Below, piece by piece: positions 25,892 to 35,612 of a stretch of DNA of 63,005 bases. Source of the DNA: Prevotellaceae bacterium KH2P17 (GTDB taxonomy: Bacteria > Bacteroidota > Bacteroidia > Bacteroidales > Bacteroidaceae); NCBI GenBank assembly GCA_900199655.1, contig FZRE01000020.1, positions 1 through 63,005 on the forward strand. The letters run 5' to 3'. Each line of letters begins with the position of its first letter. Within the stretch, counting starts at the first letter, position 1. The notes under the pieces were generated by a model. The model was not told the origin of the DNA and made no database searches. It saw nothing but the letters and a program-made list of their open reading frames with translations. A program made the translations under genes and the position numbers.

Positions 25892-25899
25892 CAAAGATA
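25892..25899 (-). promoter_or_regulatory. Promoter -7 element of the ATPase-CYTH gene
   Basis: TATCTTTG on the minus strand; no clear -33 TTTG. Confidence 0.6.
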
Positions 25900-25948
25900 G
25901 TAAAAAATCACGGAAGTACAGCTTGTGAAATTTCTTTTTGATGGCCCG

Positions 25949-26344
25949 TTATTCCAGGAGTGCAACGGGAACCTGTTTGAGCAGTTGCTGGATGTAGGGA
26001 CGCTCCCAGTCGCTGGCATGGTAAATTGATTTACCAAATTTAAGAATGTCGATATCAATTTTCACGATGCCTCTTCTTCTTTCCGATTTGTAGCTCCCTA
26101 CCTTGCGTTCAATCTGCTTCATGGCTTTGTAAACCTGATCGTAGCCATGTTTGGATTCAGTTACGATGATGCAGTTCAGAAACTTGTCGGCAGACACCTC
26201 CATCCCCATGGGTTCCGTCCAGATTTTGTCAGTCACGCTGATGTGCCCAAAGAGCCGTCTTAAAAGCTCTAAGGCATAATCCATATTGCTCTCCTGCTCA
26301 ATGTTGGAACCCAGCGCAATAATAATGTTGGTATTAGTGTTCAT
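25949..26344 (-). CDS. folK: 2-amino-4-hydroxy-6-hydroxymethyldihydropteridine pyrophosphokinase (HPPK)
   Basis: 131 residues. HPPK transfers pyrophosphate from ATP to the pterin in folate synthesis. Visible motifs: IIALGSNIEQ, WTEPMGM, FLNCIIVTES and the Mg-binding IDIDILKFG. Bacterial FolK is usually near 160 residues, so this is a short form lacking the usual end of the C-terminal lobe. The gene is monocistronic with its own promoter. A diverged FolK-like protein of other function is possible. Confidence 0.75.
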   Translation of the reverse strand: MNTNTNIIIALGSNIEQESNMDYALELLRRLFGHISVTDKIWTEPMGMEVSADKFLNCIIVTESKHGYDQVYKAMKQIERKVGSYKSERRRGIVKIDIDILKFGKSIYHASDWERPYIQQLLKQVPVALLE

Positions 26345-26370
26345 CCGTTAATGGTTTGCATACGTGTTTA

Positions 26371-26378
26371 CAAAAATA
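26371..26378 (-). promoter_or_regulatory. folK promoter -7 element
   Basis: TATTTTTG on the minus strand, 26 bp before the ATG. Confidence 0.6.
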
Positions 26379-26491
26379 GTAAAGATATTATCAGCGTCCC
26401 ACTCTTTTCACATTTTTTACATGAATTGGTTAAATTCTTATACATTCTTTAAAATTCAAGCGCTTCATTCAGCAATTACAACATTATTGCT

Positions 26492-26499
26492 TAAATTTG
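26492..26499 (+). promoter_or_regulatory. Promoter -7 element of the glucosaminidase-M64-TPR operon
   Basis: TAAATTTG, 24 bp before the ATG at 26524; it also shows that the longer frame starting at 26497 cannot be the start. Confidence 0.6.
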
Positions 26500-26523
26500 C
26501 CAATCACAACACTTGAAGTCAAT

Positions 26524-27450
26524 ATGAAGAGATATCTCATTCTTTTACTGTATATTTTTACATGCTCATGCTTCTATGGGCAGATAAGATGGAACCAGCA
26601 ATACCAAGCCTACGTTAATCAGTACAAAGACTTGGCGATAGAGGAGATGATGAAATACCGTATTCCGGCCAGCATTACGTTGGCTCAAGGACTACTTGAA
26701 AGCGGCGCCGGACTGAGCGAACTGGCCACAAAAGGCAACAACCATTTCGGTATCAAATGCCACGACTGGACCGGCCAAACCATCAGCCAGAATGATGATG
26801 ATTACGGAGAATGTTTCCGGGCATACAATAATGCGTATGAAAGTTACGAAGACCACAGCCGTTTTTTGAGCCAACGCCCCCGTTACAGCAGGCTGTTCCA
26901 ACTGGACAGAACCGACTACAGGGGCTGGGCCAGAGGCTTGAAGGCCTGCGGATACGCAACAAATCCGCGCTATGCCGATAAACTCATTGAGATTATTGAG
27001 CTGTATAGACTATACACATACGACAGGGCAAACAGCTACGACAAGTTCATGGCCAAGCGCTCCGGAACCGACCAGCCCGTATGGGTCGATGGTCAGACCC
27101 GCCAGTTGCACCCCATCCGCATGTACAACAAGAACTATTACCTGATAGCACGAGATGGAGACAGCTTCAAGTCGATAGCCGAAGAGGTCGGAATACCGGC
27201 CCGCGCATTGGCCAGATACAATGAACGCGACAGAAAGGATGTGCTGTCCAATGGCGACATCATCTACCTGAAGAAGAAACGCAAGAAAGCAGAAAAGCGC
27301 TACAAGAAGCAACTACACATCGTTAAACCGGGCGAGAGCATGTACTACATATCGCAGAAATACGGCATGCAGCTCAAGTATCTGTACAGGAAGAATAATC
27401 TTTCGCCCAATTATCAGATAAAAGCAGGCGACGCTTTGCGGGTATATTAA
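26524..27450 (+). CDS. Secreted glucosaminidase with LysM domains
   Basis: 308 residues from the ATG at 26524. Signal peptide (MKRYLILLLYIFTCSCFYGQ), then a FlgJ/LytB-type N-acetylglucosaminidase domain (YRIPASITLAQGLLESGAG with catalytic Glu, and NNHFGIKC), then two LysM motifs (near YLIARDGDSFKSIAEEVGI and HIVKPGESMYYISQKYGM). It cleaves peptidoglycan glycan strands, so it is likely a cell-wall remodelling autolysin. It starts a three-gene operon with M64 and TPR proteins. Confidence 0.92.
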   Translation: MKRYLILLLYIFTCSCFYGQIRWNQQYQAYVNQYKDLAIEEMMKYRIPASITLAQGLLESGAGLSELATKGNNHFGIKCHDWTGQTISQNDDDYGECFRAYNNAYESYEDHSRFLSQRPRYSRLFQLDRTDYRGWARGLKACGYATNPRYADKLIEIIELYRLYTYDRANSYDKFMAKRSGTDQPVWVDGQTRQLHPIRMYNKNYYLIARDGDSFKSIAEEVGIPARALARYNERDRKDVLSNGDIIYLKKKRKKAEKRYKKQLHIVKPGESMYYISQKYGMQLKYLYRKNNLSPNYQIKAGDALRVY

Positions 27451-27477
27451 CAAACAGGAATTCAATTACAACCTTAC

Positions 27478-28722
27478 ATGTTCACAAAACATATTGCAGT
27501 TTATGTTGTCTGTTTGCTGAGCAGTCTTACGGTCTCAGCCCAGGAGTTCAGCCAGTTTTTCACCAACCGGACCCTGCGCATAGACTATAACTTTGCAGGG
27601 AATGCCGACTCCCAGCAGATAGCAGTCGACCAACTCAACGTCATGCCGGGCTGGTATGGCAAGACCCGGCGCCTGTCGGAGGTACCGGTTGAGGGCAATG
27701 GGCAGATTATCGTGAGAGACCACCACACGCAGCAGGTTATCTACCGCAACTCTTTCTCTACGCTATTCCAGGAGTGGCTGTCCTATCCCGAGGCTCATAC
27801 TGTGCGCAAATCGTTTGAGAATGTTTTTCTGGTGCCCATGCCCAAGGACACGGCCGACGTGACTATAGAGCTTTACAACAGCCACCGCAAGGTCATGGCA
27901 GCTTATACGCACCGGGTACTGCCCGCCGATATCCTTATCCGCCACATCGGCGAAAAAGACGTAACGCCCTATGTTACCTTGCAGCAGGCAGCAGACACGG
28001 CGCACTGCATCCACATAGCCTATCTGGCTGAAGGCTATCAGGAGTCGGAAATGGATGTTTTCCTGAGCGATGCCCGCATTGCCGTCGATGCCCTTTTTGC
28101 CCACGAACCCTTCAAGAAGTTGCGTTCGCGGTTCAACATTATTGCCGTCAAGGCGCCCTCACGCGAAAGCGGAACGAGCGAACCCTCAAAAGGCATCTGG
28201 AAAAACACGGCCTTGCACTCCCATTTTGACACCTTCTACAGCGACCGCTATCTGACAACGCTCAATCTGAAAGACATGCACAACTGGCTTGCCGGTACCC
28301 CTTATGAACACATCATCGTGCTTGTAAACACCGAGAAGTATGGTGGCGGCGGCATTCTGAACAGCTACAACTTGTCAATGACCCACCACCCGTCCTACCG
28401 CCCCGTTGTGGTTCATGAGTTCGGCCACAGCTTTGCCGGGCTTGGAGATGAGTATGCCTACGAAGCGGAGCAGATACCAATGTACCCGCACGATATAGAA
28501 CCCTGGGAACCGAACCTGACTACAAAGGTCAACTTCCACCATAAATGGGAGAACCTGATAGGCAAAGACAAGCTGGCAGGCTTCTACGAAGGCGCCGGCT
28601 ACAGCCTGAAAGGAGTGTTCCGCGCCTATCCCGACTGCAGGATGCGCACCAACGAGACTCCCGAATTCTGCCCTGCCTGCAGGCAAGCCATTACCCGACT
28701 GATTGATTTTTATACAGAGTAA
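27478..28722 (+). CDS. IgA peptidase M64 family metalloprotease
   Basis: 414 residues. Signal peptide (ending VSA-QEF), an N-terminal M64 beta-domain and a C-terminal zinc protease domain with HEFGHSFAGLGDEY near residue 320. Clostridium ramosum IgA protease belongs to this family, but most Bacteroidota members have unknown substrates, so IgA cleavage should not be assumed. It begins 27 bp after the glucosaminidase. Confidence 0.88.
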   Translation: MFTKHIAVYVVCLLSSLTVSAQEFSQFFTNRTLRIDYNFAGNADSQQIAVDQLNVMPGWYGKTRRLSEVPVEGNGQIIVRDHHTQQVIYRNSFSTLFQEWLSYPEAHTVRKSFENVFLVPMPKDTADVTIELYNSHRKVMAAYTHRVLPADILIRHIGEKDVTPYVTLQQAADTAHCIHIAYLAEGYQESEMDVFLSDARIAVDALFAHEPFKKLRSRFNIIAVKAPSRESGTSEPSKGIWKNTALHSHFDTFYSDRYLTTLNLKDMHNWLAGTPYEHIIVLVNTEKYGGGGILNSYNLSMTHHPSYRPVVVHEFGHSFAGLGDEYAYEAEQIPMYPHDIEPWEPNLTTKVNFHHKWENLIGKDKLAGFYEGAGYSLKGVFRAYPDCRMRTNETPEFCPACRQAITRLIDFYTE

Positions 28723-28742
28723 GCTAACGTACGGAGTGAGCG

Positions 28743-29501
28743 ATGAGGAAGTTATTGGTATTGCTGATGGTTACTTTGCTTGCATCGCCGGCCGCACGTG
28801 CGCAAACCAGCGGCTCCGAGCGGCTGGGGATGGCCATTGACTACTTCCAAAGTGCCAAGTACCACGAGGCTCTGCTCATCCTGCAACAGCTCGACCGGCA
28901 GTACAACCTGAACCCTCGCATTCGCGCCTATTTGGGCGTTTGCTATTATTATGAATGGCAGTACGAGCAGGCTTGCAAGTATCTGGATGCCTTGCTCCCG
29001 GCACTTTCCGATTTCGCCCCCCAGGAGCGTGCCGTGTATTATCACTGTGCGGCCGAAAGCCACTTTAACCTCAAGCAATATGCCCAGGCACTGCCGCTTT
29101 ATGAAACGCAGCTTTCGCTGTGCCATGAGAACGAGAAAGGCAACGTATATTATAAGGTGGGGTTCTGCTATATGTTTGCACAACAATGGCAAGAGGCATT
29201 CAAGAACTTTACCTACGCACTGATTTATTACAGGAAAAACACACCGACAGAAGTGGCGCGCATCAGCCAGACGGAAACCATGCTTGCCGGTATCAGAAAG
29301 AAACTGCCTGCTGACGCCCCGGTGTTGTTTCTGATAACCCACCGCAAAACAGAACCTTTGTCAGTTGGCATTGATACTACCAAGGCACGGTTGCCCCTCG
29401 CCTGCCCTCCCGGTGTGAATGCCGCGTTTGCTGATAAACGGCAGCAAACGCCCCCGCAAGGCTCAACTAAAGGTTTAAAACTGCATCAACGGCAGAACTG
29501 A
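28743..29501 (+). CDS. Secreted TPR-repeat protein
   Basis: 252 residues. Signal peptide (LLVLLMVTLLASPAARAQ), then tetratricopeptide repeats (AIDYFQSAKYHEALLILQQL; YEQACKYLDALLP; QYAQALPLYETQLS; QWQEAFKNFTYALIYYRK). The C-terminal 60 residues look disordered and proline-rich. It is probably a periplasmic protein-interaction partner of the two upstream envelope hydrolases. Repeat copy C follows 12 bp after the stop. Confidence 0.85.
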   Translation: MRKLLVLLMVTLLASPAARAQTSGSERLGMAIDYFQSAKYHEALLILQQLDRQYNLNPRIRAYLGVCYYYEWQYEQACKYLDALLPALSDFAPQERAVYYHCAAESHFNLKQYAQALPLYETQLSLCHENEKGNVYYKVGFCYMFAQQWQEAFKNFTYALIYYRKNTPTEVARISQTETMLAGIRKKLPADAPVLFLITHRKTEPLSVGIDTTKARLPLACPPGVNAAFADKRQQTPPQGSTKGLKLHQRQN

Positions 29502-29513
29502 AGTTATGCTTCG

Positions 29514-29585
29514 GGAACTTTCGACACTTGTCGCACGATTGTTTGACAGGTGTCGAATTCATGTGTGACACTTGTCGAAAGTTCC
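29514..29585 (-). repeat. Triple-box 22-bp-phased palindromic repeat, copy C
   Basis: GGAACTTTC, box GACACTTGTC (29523), spacer GCACGATTGTTT, box GACAGGTGTC (29545), spacer GAATTCATGTGT, box GACACTTGTC (29567), GAAAGTTCC. Flank GAAGTTATGCTTCGG on the left gives the orientation. It sits between convergent genes, starting 12 bp from the TPR gene stop. Confidence 0.92.
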
Positions 29586-29650
29586 CGTTGATGGCAAACA
29601 AGACTGTAAATGTATCTTTTTATCAGGAAGGAAAGCCGTAGGAAAGTTTG

Positions 29651-30130
29651 TCAGTGCATGTTGGAGTCGACAAACGACAGCGGCATCAAATCCTTTACGG
29701 ACTTGATGACATAGGTGCCCTTGGTGCCGTAAAGCAGAATGCGGACCGGTTGCTTATACCTGTCTTCAATCTCCAGTATCACCTGCCGGCAGCCTCCGCA
29801 GGGTGTGACGGGTTCTTCCAGCAGTCCTTTCTCGTTTTTGGCAGCGATAGCCAAGGTTGTAATAGGCTGGTCCGGGTAGTTGGCCTGCGCAGCAAAAATG
29901 GCAGTGCGCTCGGCACAAAGGCCAGACGGAAAGGCCGCGTTCTCCTGGTTGGCGCCTATCATCACCCGTCCGTCGGCCAGCCGAATGGCTGCACCAACGT
30001 GAAAATGGCTGTAGTTGGCGTATGAATTTCGGGTGGCCTCAATAGCTTTGTTGACCAGTTCCTGGTCGTCAGTGCTCAATTCTTCGAACTGCGCAAGCTG
30101 CATATTGACTTCAAGTTTTATATTTTTCAT
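29651..30130 (-). CDS. cdd: Cytidine deaminase
   Basis: 159 residues, matching the short homotetrameric type. It deaminates cytidine and deoxycytidine in pyrimidine salvage. Zinc-site motifs: HVGAAIR region, CAERTAI and PCGGCRQVI; the substrate-binding FHVG is also seen. It is the last gene of the HAD-MFS-helicase-lipoprotein operon, 6 bp after the lipoprotein stop. Confidence 0.95.
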   Translation of the reverse strand: MKNIKLEVNMQLAQFEELSTDDQELVNKAIEATRNSYANYSHFHVGAAIRLADGRVMIGANQENAAFPSGLCAERTAIFAAQANYPDQPITTLAIAAKNEKGLLEEPVTPCGGCRQVILEIEDRYKQPVRILLYGTKGTYVIKSVKDLMPLSFVDSNMH

Positions 30131-30136
30131 GTTCCG

Positions 30137-31582
30137 TTAATGTTTAAGTTCATAGGCTCCTACGTCCGGTTTTCCGTCGTTTCGCGCATTTCCGTCGCGG
30201 TCGGAAGTGGCAGCCGTGGCGGCATCTGCTTTGTCAACGGCAGCGCTACCGGGGCTTAGGCGGAAGTCGTATCTTAGTTTTTCGGTGTCAATCTTTGCAA
30301 AGTGCTTCGTGCCGGTGTGGGCAGTATCCTTGGGATTTTCGAATATCACGCGCTTAAAATGCGCGCTCTCGTCTTCAGATACCTGCGGAGTGCGGATGAT
30401 GCAATCGGCGAACAAATACTCTGCAGCATTGCTGCCCTCGCCCTTGACGCCCGTCAGCACATCGTCGGCATAGCCTGTGATGAGCGTGTTGGTGCAGGAG
30501 AGCGTCAACTTGCCGGATGTGCTCGCAAAGCTGAAGGCTGCCCCACGGTTGCCGTCGAACGGATAGAACTGGGCAAAGGTGCAGTTGTTGACGGTCGCCA
30601 CTCCCCCATTCAGGTACACGCAATCCTTGAGTGTGTTGGTTATCTGGCTGTTTTCCAAGAGTACGTTGGCATTCACGGCCTTGAGCCCATAGCCCTGGCA
30701 GTTGTGTACAGTGGAAGAAAAAAGCTCCAACTTAGGGCGTGAGGCCTCGGTGGAATCAATGGAAATGCCATCCATAGTGCCATGAATGTCGGTGTAACTG
30801 ATTTTGTTTCCGAAAGAAGAACCGTGCAGACGGATACCCTGCCATTGCCCGCTCACATAATCGTAGGGCAGATAATCGAACAGCCGGTCGGTCCTGTCGC
30901 CTCTCAGCACGACATTAGCCTCGGGACTGCCTTCGCACAGCAACCGCCCGTAAACATCGAGTCGGGCATCCGAATGGAAATACAGACAAGCCCCGGCAGC
31001 GAGCCTGAGCGTTGCACCGGGGGCTACCGTCAAGCCTCCCATGATAACAATCGGATTAGGAGAAGCACCGATAACGGCATCTTTCTCAATGCGGACATTG
31101 CGCAACAGCTGTGCATCCCACGAATAAGCGTCAAGATGCACGCGCTGTACATTGCCGTTCTCTAAGGTAAACAGGAGGTTGTCTTCTAATCTGACGGGCT
31201 GCAGGCGGCCGTTTTCGGGCGAGGTCAACTCGACAAAAACACGAATGCTGTCGCCCTTGCGGAGTTCAACATTCTGCGTCTGAAATCCACCCTGCTGACC
31301 CAGATAGGTGCCGTCTACGTTGACCCGGAAGCCACTTTGGTTGCCCCGTTCTAACCGGATGCTCGTACAACGGAGGCCATCGCCGGTGCGGTTATAGACC
31401 CACAACGACTTCATGGCCGTGGGGATATTGGAGAAAACGGTATCCATGCGGATGGAATCGGCTGAAAACGACAGGCGTGCCGACGACGATGCAGAAAACG
31501 AATCATCGTCGGTACAGCTGCTTATGGTAAATCCTGCAAAAGCTACCAGGATTATGGGAAGTAACCATTTAAATCTCATCAT
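30137..31582 (-). CDS. Right-handed beta-helix lipoprotein
   Basis: About 481 residues from the ATG at 31582. Lipoprotein signal with FTISSC. After an N-terminal beta-sandwich-like part (about 30-150) the protein reads as parallel beta-helix (LELFSSTVHNCQGYGLKAVN; ENSQITNTLKDCVYLNGG; NNCTFAQFYP). It resembles cell-surface polysaccharide-binding or lyase-like beta-helix proteins, but I see no catalytic signature. Its start lies 25 bp downstream of the helicase stop; the longer upstream frame overlaps that gene and looks spurious. Confidence 0.82.
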   Translation of the reverse strand: MMRFKWLLPIILVAFAGFTISSCTDDDSFSASSSARLSFSADSIRMDTVFSNIPTAMKSLWVYNRTGDGLRCTSIRLERGNQSGFRVNVDGTYLGQQGGFQTQNVELRKGDSIRVFVELTSPENGRLQPVRLEDNLLFTLENGNVQRVHLDAYSWDAQLLRNVRIEKDAVIGASPNPIVIMGGLTVAPGATLRLAAGACLYFHSDARLDVYGRLLCEGSPEANVVLRGDRTDRLFDYLPYDYVSGQWQGIRLHGSSFGNKISYTDIHGTMDGISIDSTEASRPKLELFSSTVHNCQGYGLKAVNANVLLENSQITNTLKDCVYLNGGVATVNNCTFAQFYPFDGNRGAAFSFASTSGKLTLSCTNTLITGYADDVLTGVKGEGSNAAEYLFADCIIRTPQVSEDESAHFKRVIFENPKDTAHTGTKHFAKIDTEKLRYDFRLSPGSAAVDKADAATAATSDRDGNARNDGKPDVGAYELKH

Positions 31583-31607
31583 CAGTAATAACGCCAAAAA
31601 CCTTTGT

Positions 31608-34370
31608 TTATTGCATGGGGTCCTGTTCTGCAATAGCTGTGTTTTGTTTCAGGAACTCGGTAATGGTTTGATATTGAAAACTGGGCTTGATGCAGTTTAC
31701 AAACGGGCTCAAGTACCGGGCATAGCCCCAGTCGTTCTGCGAACTGTGCATGATGTAGAGGCGTTTGCGTGCCCGCGACAAGGCTACATACAGCTTGCGG
31801 CTGTCTTCCTCGTTCTCTGCCGGCGTCTTGTTATAGTGGTTGGGCATGCGCCCATCAACCACATCGAAGACTATGACATTCTCAAACTCCAGCCCCTTGG
31901 CCTTGTGGATGGTTGAAACAAAGACATTCTCGGTAAGACTCTGCACTTCGTCGCCGCAAAGATCAGCTTCTTTCAGCGTTGTGAGGTCTATGACATGCCG
32001 TGACAGCTGCTCCTCTAACGACAGGTTTTCTTCGCCTTGCAACATATCGACCTCTATGTAGCGGATGATATATTCCAGCTTGGGAATTTCCGTGATGTAG
32101 CCGCTCTTGAGCAGCATTTTGTAGAACTTGCTTAGTTCTGAAACAAGAGCCGGCTCGCCGGATTGGGAACCGCGGTCGCGCAGATGGTGCATGGCATGGT
32201 TGTAAACATCGCCATAGACATTGCGCAACCGGGCCAGCTTGTCCATTGTTTGCGATTTGGACAGGAATTGCTGCTGCAGTGGCAGCACGTCGGCAGCCTT
32301 ACGCAGGCAATGCGCAACGAGGCTGCAGGTGGCGTTTACATCGTCGAAGGCGTTGTGAGAGTTTTCTCCTTCCAGGTTCAAACGCTCCAGCAGGTATTCG
32401 AGTTTGTATTTTTGCAGCTGCGGTTCCAATATCCGGGCAATCTTCAAGGTATCGAACACGTGCGGATGTTCTGCCTTCAGGCTCTCTATTCCGAGGTAAC
32501 GCCTGAGGTTGGCATCCAGGATGTTGTAGTCGAAATTTACATTGTGGCCCAGCAGGGCATCGCTTCCTATGTATTCCATGAAGAGCGTCAGAGCCTCTGC
32601 ATGGGTGTATTTGTGGGCTTCGTCGTAAGCCTCTTTGATTGGATTGGGCTGTCCGCCAACGACTTCCGGCAATTCCTTCGTGGTTTCAATGAAGATGTTA
32701 AAGGACTCGCCTGCTTGCTCTCCGTTGCGCAACTTGACCGCAGCAATCTGGATGATGTCGTCCTCAAAGACATCCAGTCCGGTGGTTTCGGTATCGAAAA
32801 CAACAACCTCCTCAGAGCTGCAAGTTTCGTAGAAATCGGCTATATATGTGCGGCCTCCTTCATACAGTAAAGCATCTGAGGGATAGATGTAATGGAGAAA
32901 CAGCTCCCTTACAAATTCGCGAGCCGACGTACTGTTATCAAACAGCTTGAAACCCGCAAACAGCTGAGCCCATGAAAGAAAATAACCTTCGTTATGAAGT
33001 ACAGACAGATGGGCAAAGAGCAGGCGCACCTGCGGAAGCGAAAACACATCGACGCCGGACACCTTAAAGTGTCTGATGAGTGCAGCATCCAGATGTTCGC
33101 TTACCATATCGGCATCGGTATTGGACAAAACCACTACTGCGGTTCTGTCTTCGGGATAAGCAACGGAGAGATAGTTGATAAGTGAGACCATGTCTGTTGT
33201 CTCATCGTACACGCTCCGGCTACTGATAATGGCGAGAGAATCCGGTTGCGCCCGGTCTTGGTTTGTTGAAAGCGGCAGGAAGTCGGCATCTATCCGTAGC
33301 TGTTGCGAAGCATAGGTGTTGAAAACATCAAGCAGATATTTGGGCGAACGGTGGTTGTAGTTGAGATGCAAAAGATGTCCCAGGCATCTGCGTTTGAGTT
33401 CGTCAAGCGTAGAAATCTTTGCCCCCATAAAGGAAAAGATGGCTTGCTGCTCGTCGCCCAGATACACAACTGTATAATCCTGGTCGGCAGTTACCAAGTC
33501 TATAATGGCCAGTTGGAGTGCCGTAAGGTCCTGTACTTCGTCAACTTGTATCCAATGGTATTTGCGATAGATGCCCTCGGTGTCGTTTCGTAAGGCCTCG
33601 TAGGCATAAAGCAGAATGTCAGTGAAGTCTATCAGTTGGTTTTCCTGCTTGTAACGCTCATACTGATGGGCTCTCAGAAGTTTTCTGATAGCATACGTGT
33701 AGGTCTGTGGAAATCCCTTCTCGGTTATCAGCTGCAAGTAATCATCAGCCGTATTCTCTATCTGCTCATAGAGGTTGAGCATGTTGGCGGGCGTAAGCGG
33801 TTTGTCTTCCTGCTGCAACAACGACCTGAATGCGGTGACATCATCGGAAGAAATGCCCTTGGCATCAACGCGAACAGCCTGCGGTACGTTGTGCCTAACT
33901 TGCCACATGTAATGTGAACACTTAACAACCTCGAAGCAAGCGTTGGAAAGCCGGAACTCTGACTTGACTTTATCCTCATCAGCTCCGCTGAAACTGCAGA
34001 TGATACTCATCTGTACATCCTCGTCAATGACCGATGTCTGGATGGGCACAATATTATGATTGTAAAGCAACTGGGAACAAAAACGATGGATGTTGCCTAC
34101 AAACACCGACTTTACATCCGCATCCTCGAAGGCTTCGTCTATGCGCTGATACATGCCGCGGGCAGCTCTGTTGGTAAATGTAAGGCAGAGCATGTCGTCA
34201 TAGGCAACCCCTTCTTTATCGTGAGCCCAGCGTATGCGCTCGGTCAGACATCCCGTCTTGCCACAGCCTGGAGGCGAGAGAACCAGATAATGTCCGCCTT
34301 TGGCTCTGATGACCGGTATCTGACTGTCGTCAGCAATAAACGTGTGGGCGGTGTAATCGTGTTTCTCCAT
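31608..34370 (-). CDS. UvrD-like SF1 helicase with an inserted DEDDh exonuclease domain
   Basis: 920 residues. Helicase motifs: Walker A (LSPPGCGKTGCLTERI, about 30-45), DEVQDLTALQL (motif II) and GDEQQAIFSFMGA. From about 520 to 690 a DnaQ-like exonuclease is inserted, with VVFDTETTGLD (motif Exo I), HNVNFDYNILDA (Exo II) and HNAFDDV (Exo III, DEDDh type). Helicase motifs resume at about 815 (STIHKAKGLEFENVIVFD) and 870 (LYVALSRARKRLYI). So a 3'-5' exonuclease sits within the region of the 2B subdomain, suggesting a coupled unwinding and degradation enzyme in repair. Confidence 0.87.
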   Translation of the reverse strand: MEKHDYTAHTFIADDSQIPVIRAKGGHYLVLSPPGCGKTGCLTERIRWAHDKEGVAYDDMLCLTFTNRAARGMYQRIDEAFEDADVKSVFVGNIHRFCSQLLYNHNIVPIQTSVIDEDVQMSIICSFSGADEDKVKSEFRLSNACFEVVKCSHYMWQVRHNVPQAVRVDAKGISSDDVTAFRSLLQQEDKPLTPANMLNLYEQIENTADDYLQLITEKGFPQTYTYAIRKLLRAHQYERYKQENQLIDFTDILLYAYEALRNDTEGIYRKYHWIQVDEVQDLTALQLAIIDLVTADQDYTVVYLGDEQQAIFSFMGAKISTLDELKRRCLGHLLHLNYNHRSPKYLLDVFNTYASQQLRIDADFLPLSTNQDRAQPDSLAIISSRSVYDETTDMVSLINYLSVAYPEDRTAVVVLSNTDADMVSEHLDAALIRHFKVSGVDVFSLPQVRLLFAHLSVLHNEGYFLSWAQLFAGFKLFDNSTSAREFVRELFLHYIYPSDALLYEGGRTYIADFYETCSSEEVVVFDTETTGLDVFEDDIIQIAAVKLRNGEQAGESFNIFIETTKELPEVVGGQPNPIKEAYDEAHKYTHAEALTLFMEYIGSDALLGHNVNFDYNILDANLRRYLGIESLKAEHPHVFDTLKIARILEPQLQKYKLEYLLERLNLEGENSHNAFDDVNATCSLVAHCLRKAADVLPLQQQFLSKSQTMDKLARLRNVYGDVYNHAMHHLRDRGSQSGEPALVSELSKFYKMLLKSGYITEIPKLEYIIRYIEVDMLQGEENLSLEEQLSRHVIDLTTLKEADLCGDEVQSLTENVFVSTIHKAKGLEFENVIVFDVVDGRMPNHYNKTPAENEEDSRKLYVALSRARKRLYIMHSSQNDWGYARYLSPFVNCIKPSFQYQTITEFLKQNTAIAEQDPMQ

Positions 34371-34409
34371 GTTAGTTGAGTTATTGGTAAGGGGTGGCGG
34401 TCTTTGTCA

Positions 34410-35594
34410 CTATCTGTTGCGATGAGCCATATACCACCTGTGGGTAAAGAAATTGTAAACAGCCAAGGCAACCAGATCAAGAACGAGAGCGAGGGTTAAC
34501 AGCTCCTTGTAATCTTGCTTAAAACAGCAGTAACCTATCAACAATCCAGTCGTTAGGCCACATTCCCATGCCAAAGTGAATGTACTTTGAGAAGTGCCTC
34601 GCTGGCAGTGCTTGCTCAGTTTGATAAAGAAAAGCAGGAAGCGGCTTCCGATAATGCCTATGCCGAAGCCTATCAAAATAGGTGACAGGTAATAGACAAC
34701 CGCTTGATGGCGCGTAAGCAAGAGCAGCAGGGCAAAGCCTATGGCTATCAATCCGGTTACGGTTTCACTTTTTAAATCGGCATTGGGGAACACAAACTTC
34801 TCTGACAGAATGGCTATAAGAAAGCCAATCATCAGCATGGCATAGAACTGCAATGTCGACATCATTGCCAACACGATGCCAACAACTGTTGTTATCAGCA
34901 GCAAATTGAGGAACAGCCATATACCTTGAGGCAAGAAGAAGTGGTCGAGACTGAACAGCTTCACATCGTCATCCGGTGTCTTAAAGGGGAAGGATACCGA
35001 GGATATCAACATGATAGACATCAGAACAAGTATCGGAGGCAACAGATATGCAAACATGTCTTCATGGAATTGATCCAGCAAAAGCGTTGCCAATGGGCCC
35101 AGGGAAATTGCAAACCGGCCGAACCAAGATGTATGGTGGTTGGCTTCTGTACGTTGGAAAGACTCGCATTTATCAATGACCAGCGTGCTTATCAAAATCT
35201 TTTCAGCCAATCCGAATGAAGCTCCCAACACGAAACACAGAGCCAGCAGTATATAATAGGTGTCTGGTAAAGGCAGCATGGAAGATGTTTCTGAAAGGTA
35301 AAACATCAGAAGCATGTCTGCTGCCACGATAAAGGCATTCAATATAAACATCTTGTTTCGCCTGTATCTTTGTACCAGCCATGAACACAAAGAGCCTAAA
35401 GCCAAGTTTCCCAAGCCAAAAGTGCCGACCATAATACCTGTTTGCAGACTGCTAAGTCCGAACTTTTCGATGAACAGAGGTATCATGGGAATGTAGCAAC
35501 ATACAGCCATCGCAAGCAGCAGGTATGCTAACGACATCGACCAGAAATCACGGTGCCACAGATTGATGTGTATGGGGGTGTTTTGAGTATCCAT
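34410..35594 (-). CDS. Major facilitator superfamily transporter
   Basis: 394 residues with about twelve hydrophobic spans (for example SLAYLLLAMAVCCYIPMIPL, then GTFGLGNLALGSLCSW). Inner-membrane permease with proton-motive-force-driven transport in the family; the substrate is not evident. It lies 18 bp after the HAD phosphatase and 39 bp before the helicase gene, so it is within one operon. Confidence 0.88.
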   Translation of the reverse strand: MDTQNTPIHINLWHRDFWSMSLAYLLLAMAVCCYIPMIPLFIEKFGLSSLQTGIMVGTFGLGNLALGSLCSWLVQRYRRNKMFILNAFIVAADMLLMFYLSETSSMLPLPDTYYILLALCFVLGASFGLAEKILISTLVIDKCESFQRTEANHHTSWFGRFAISLGPLATLLLDQFHEDMFAYLLPPILVLMSIMLISSVSFPFKTPDDDVKLFSLDHFFLPQGIWLFLNLLLITTVVGIVLAMMSTLQFYAMLMIGFLIAILSEKFVFPNADLKSETVTGLIAIGFALLLLLTRHQAVVYYLSPILIGFGIGIIGSRFLLFFIKLSKHCQRGTSQSTFTLAWECGLTTGLLIGYCCFKQDYKELLTLALVLDLVALAVYNFFTHRWYMAHRNR

Positions 35595-35612
35595 AAAAGA
35601 TGACCGTTGTAA

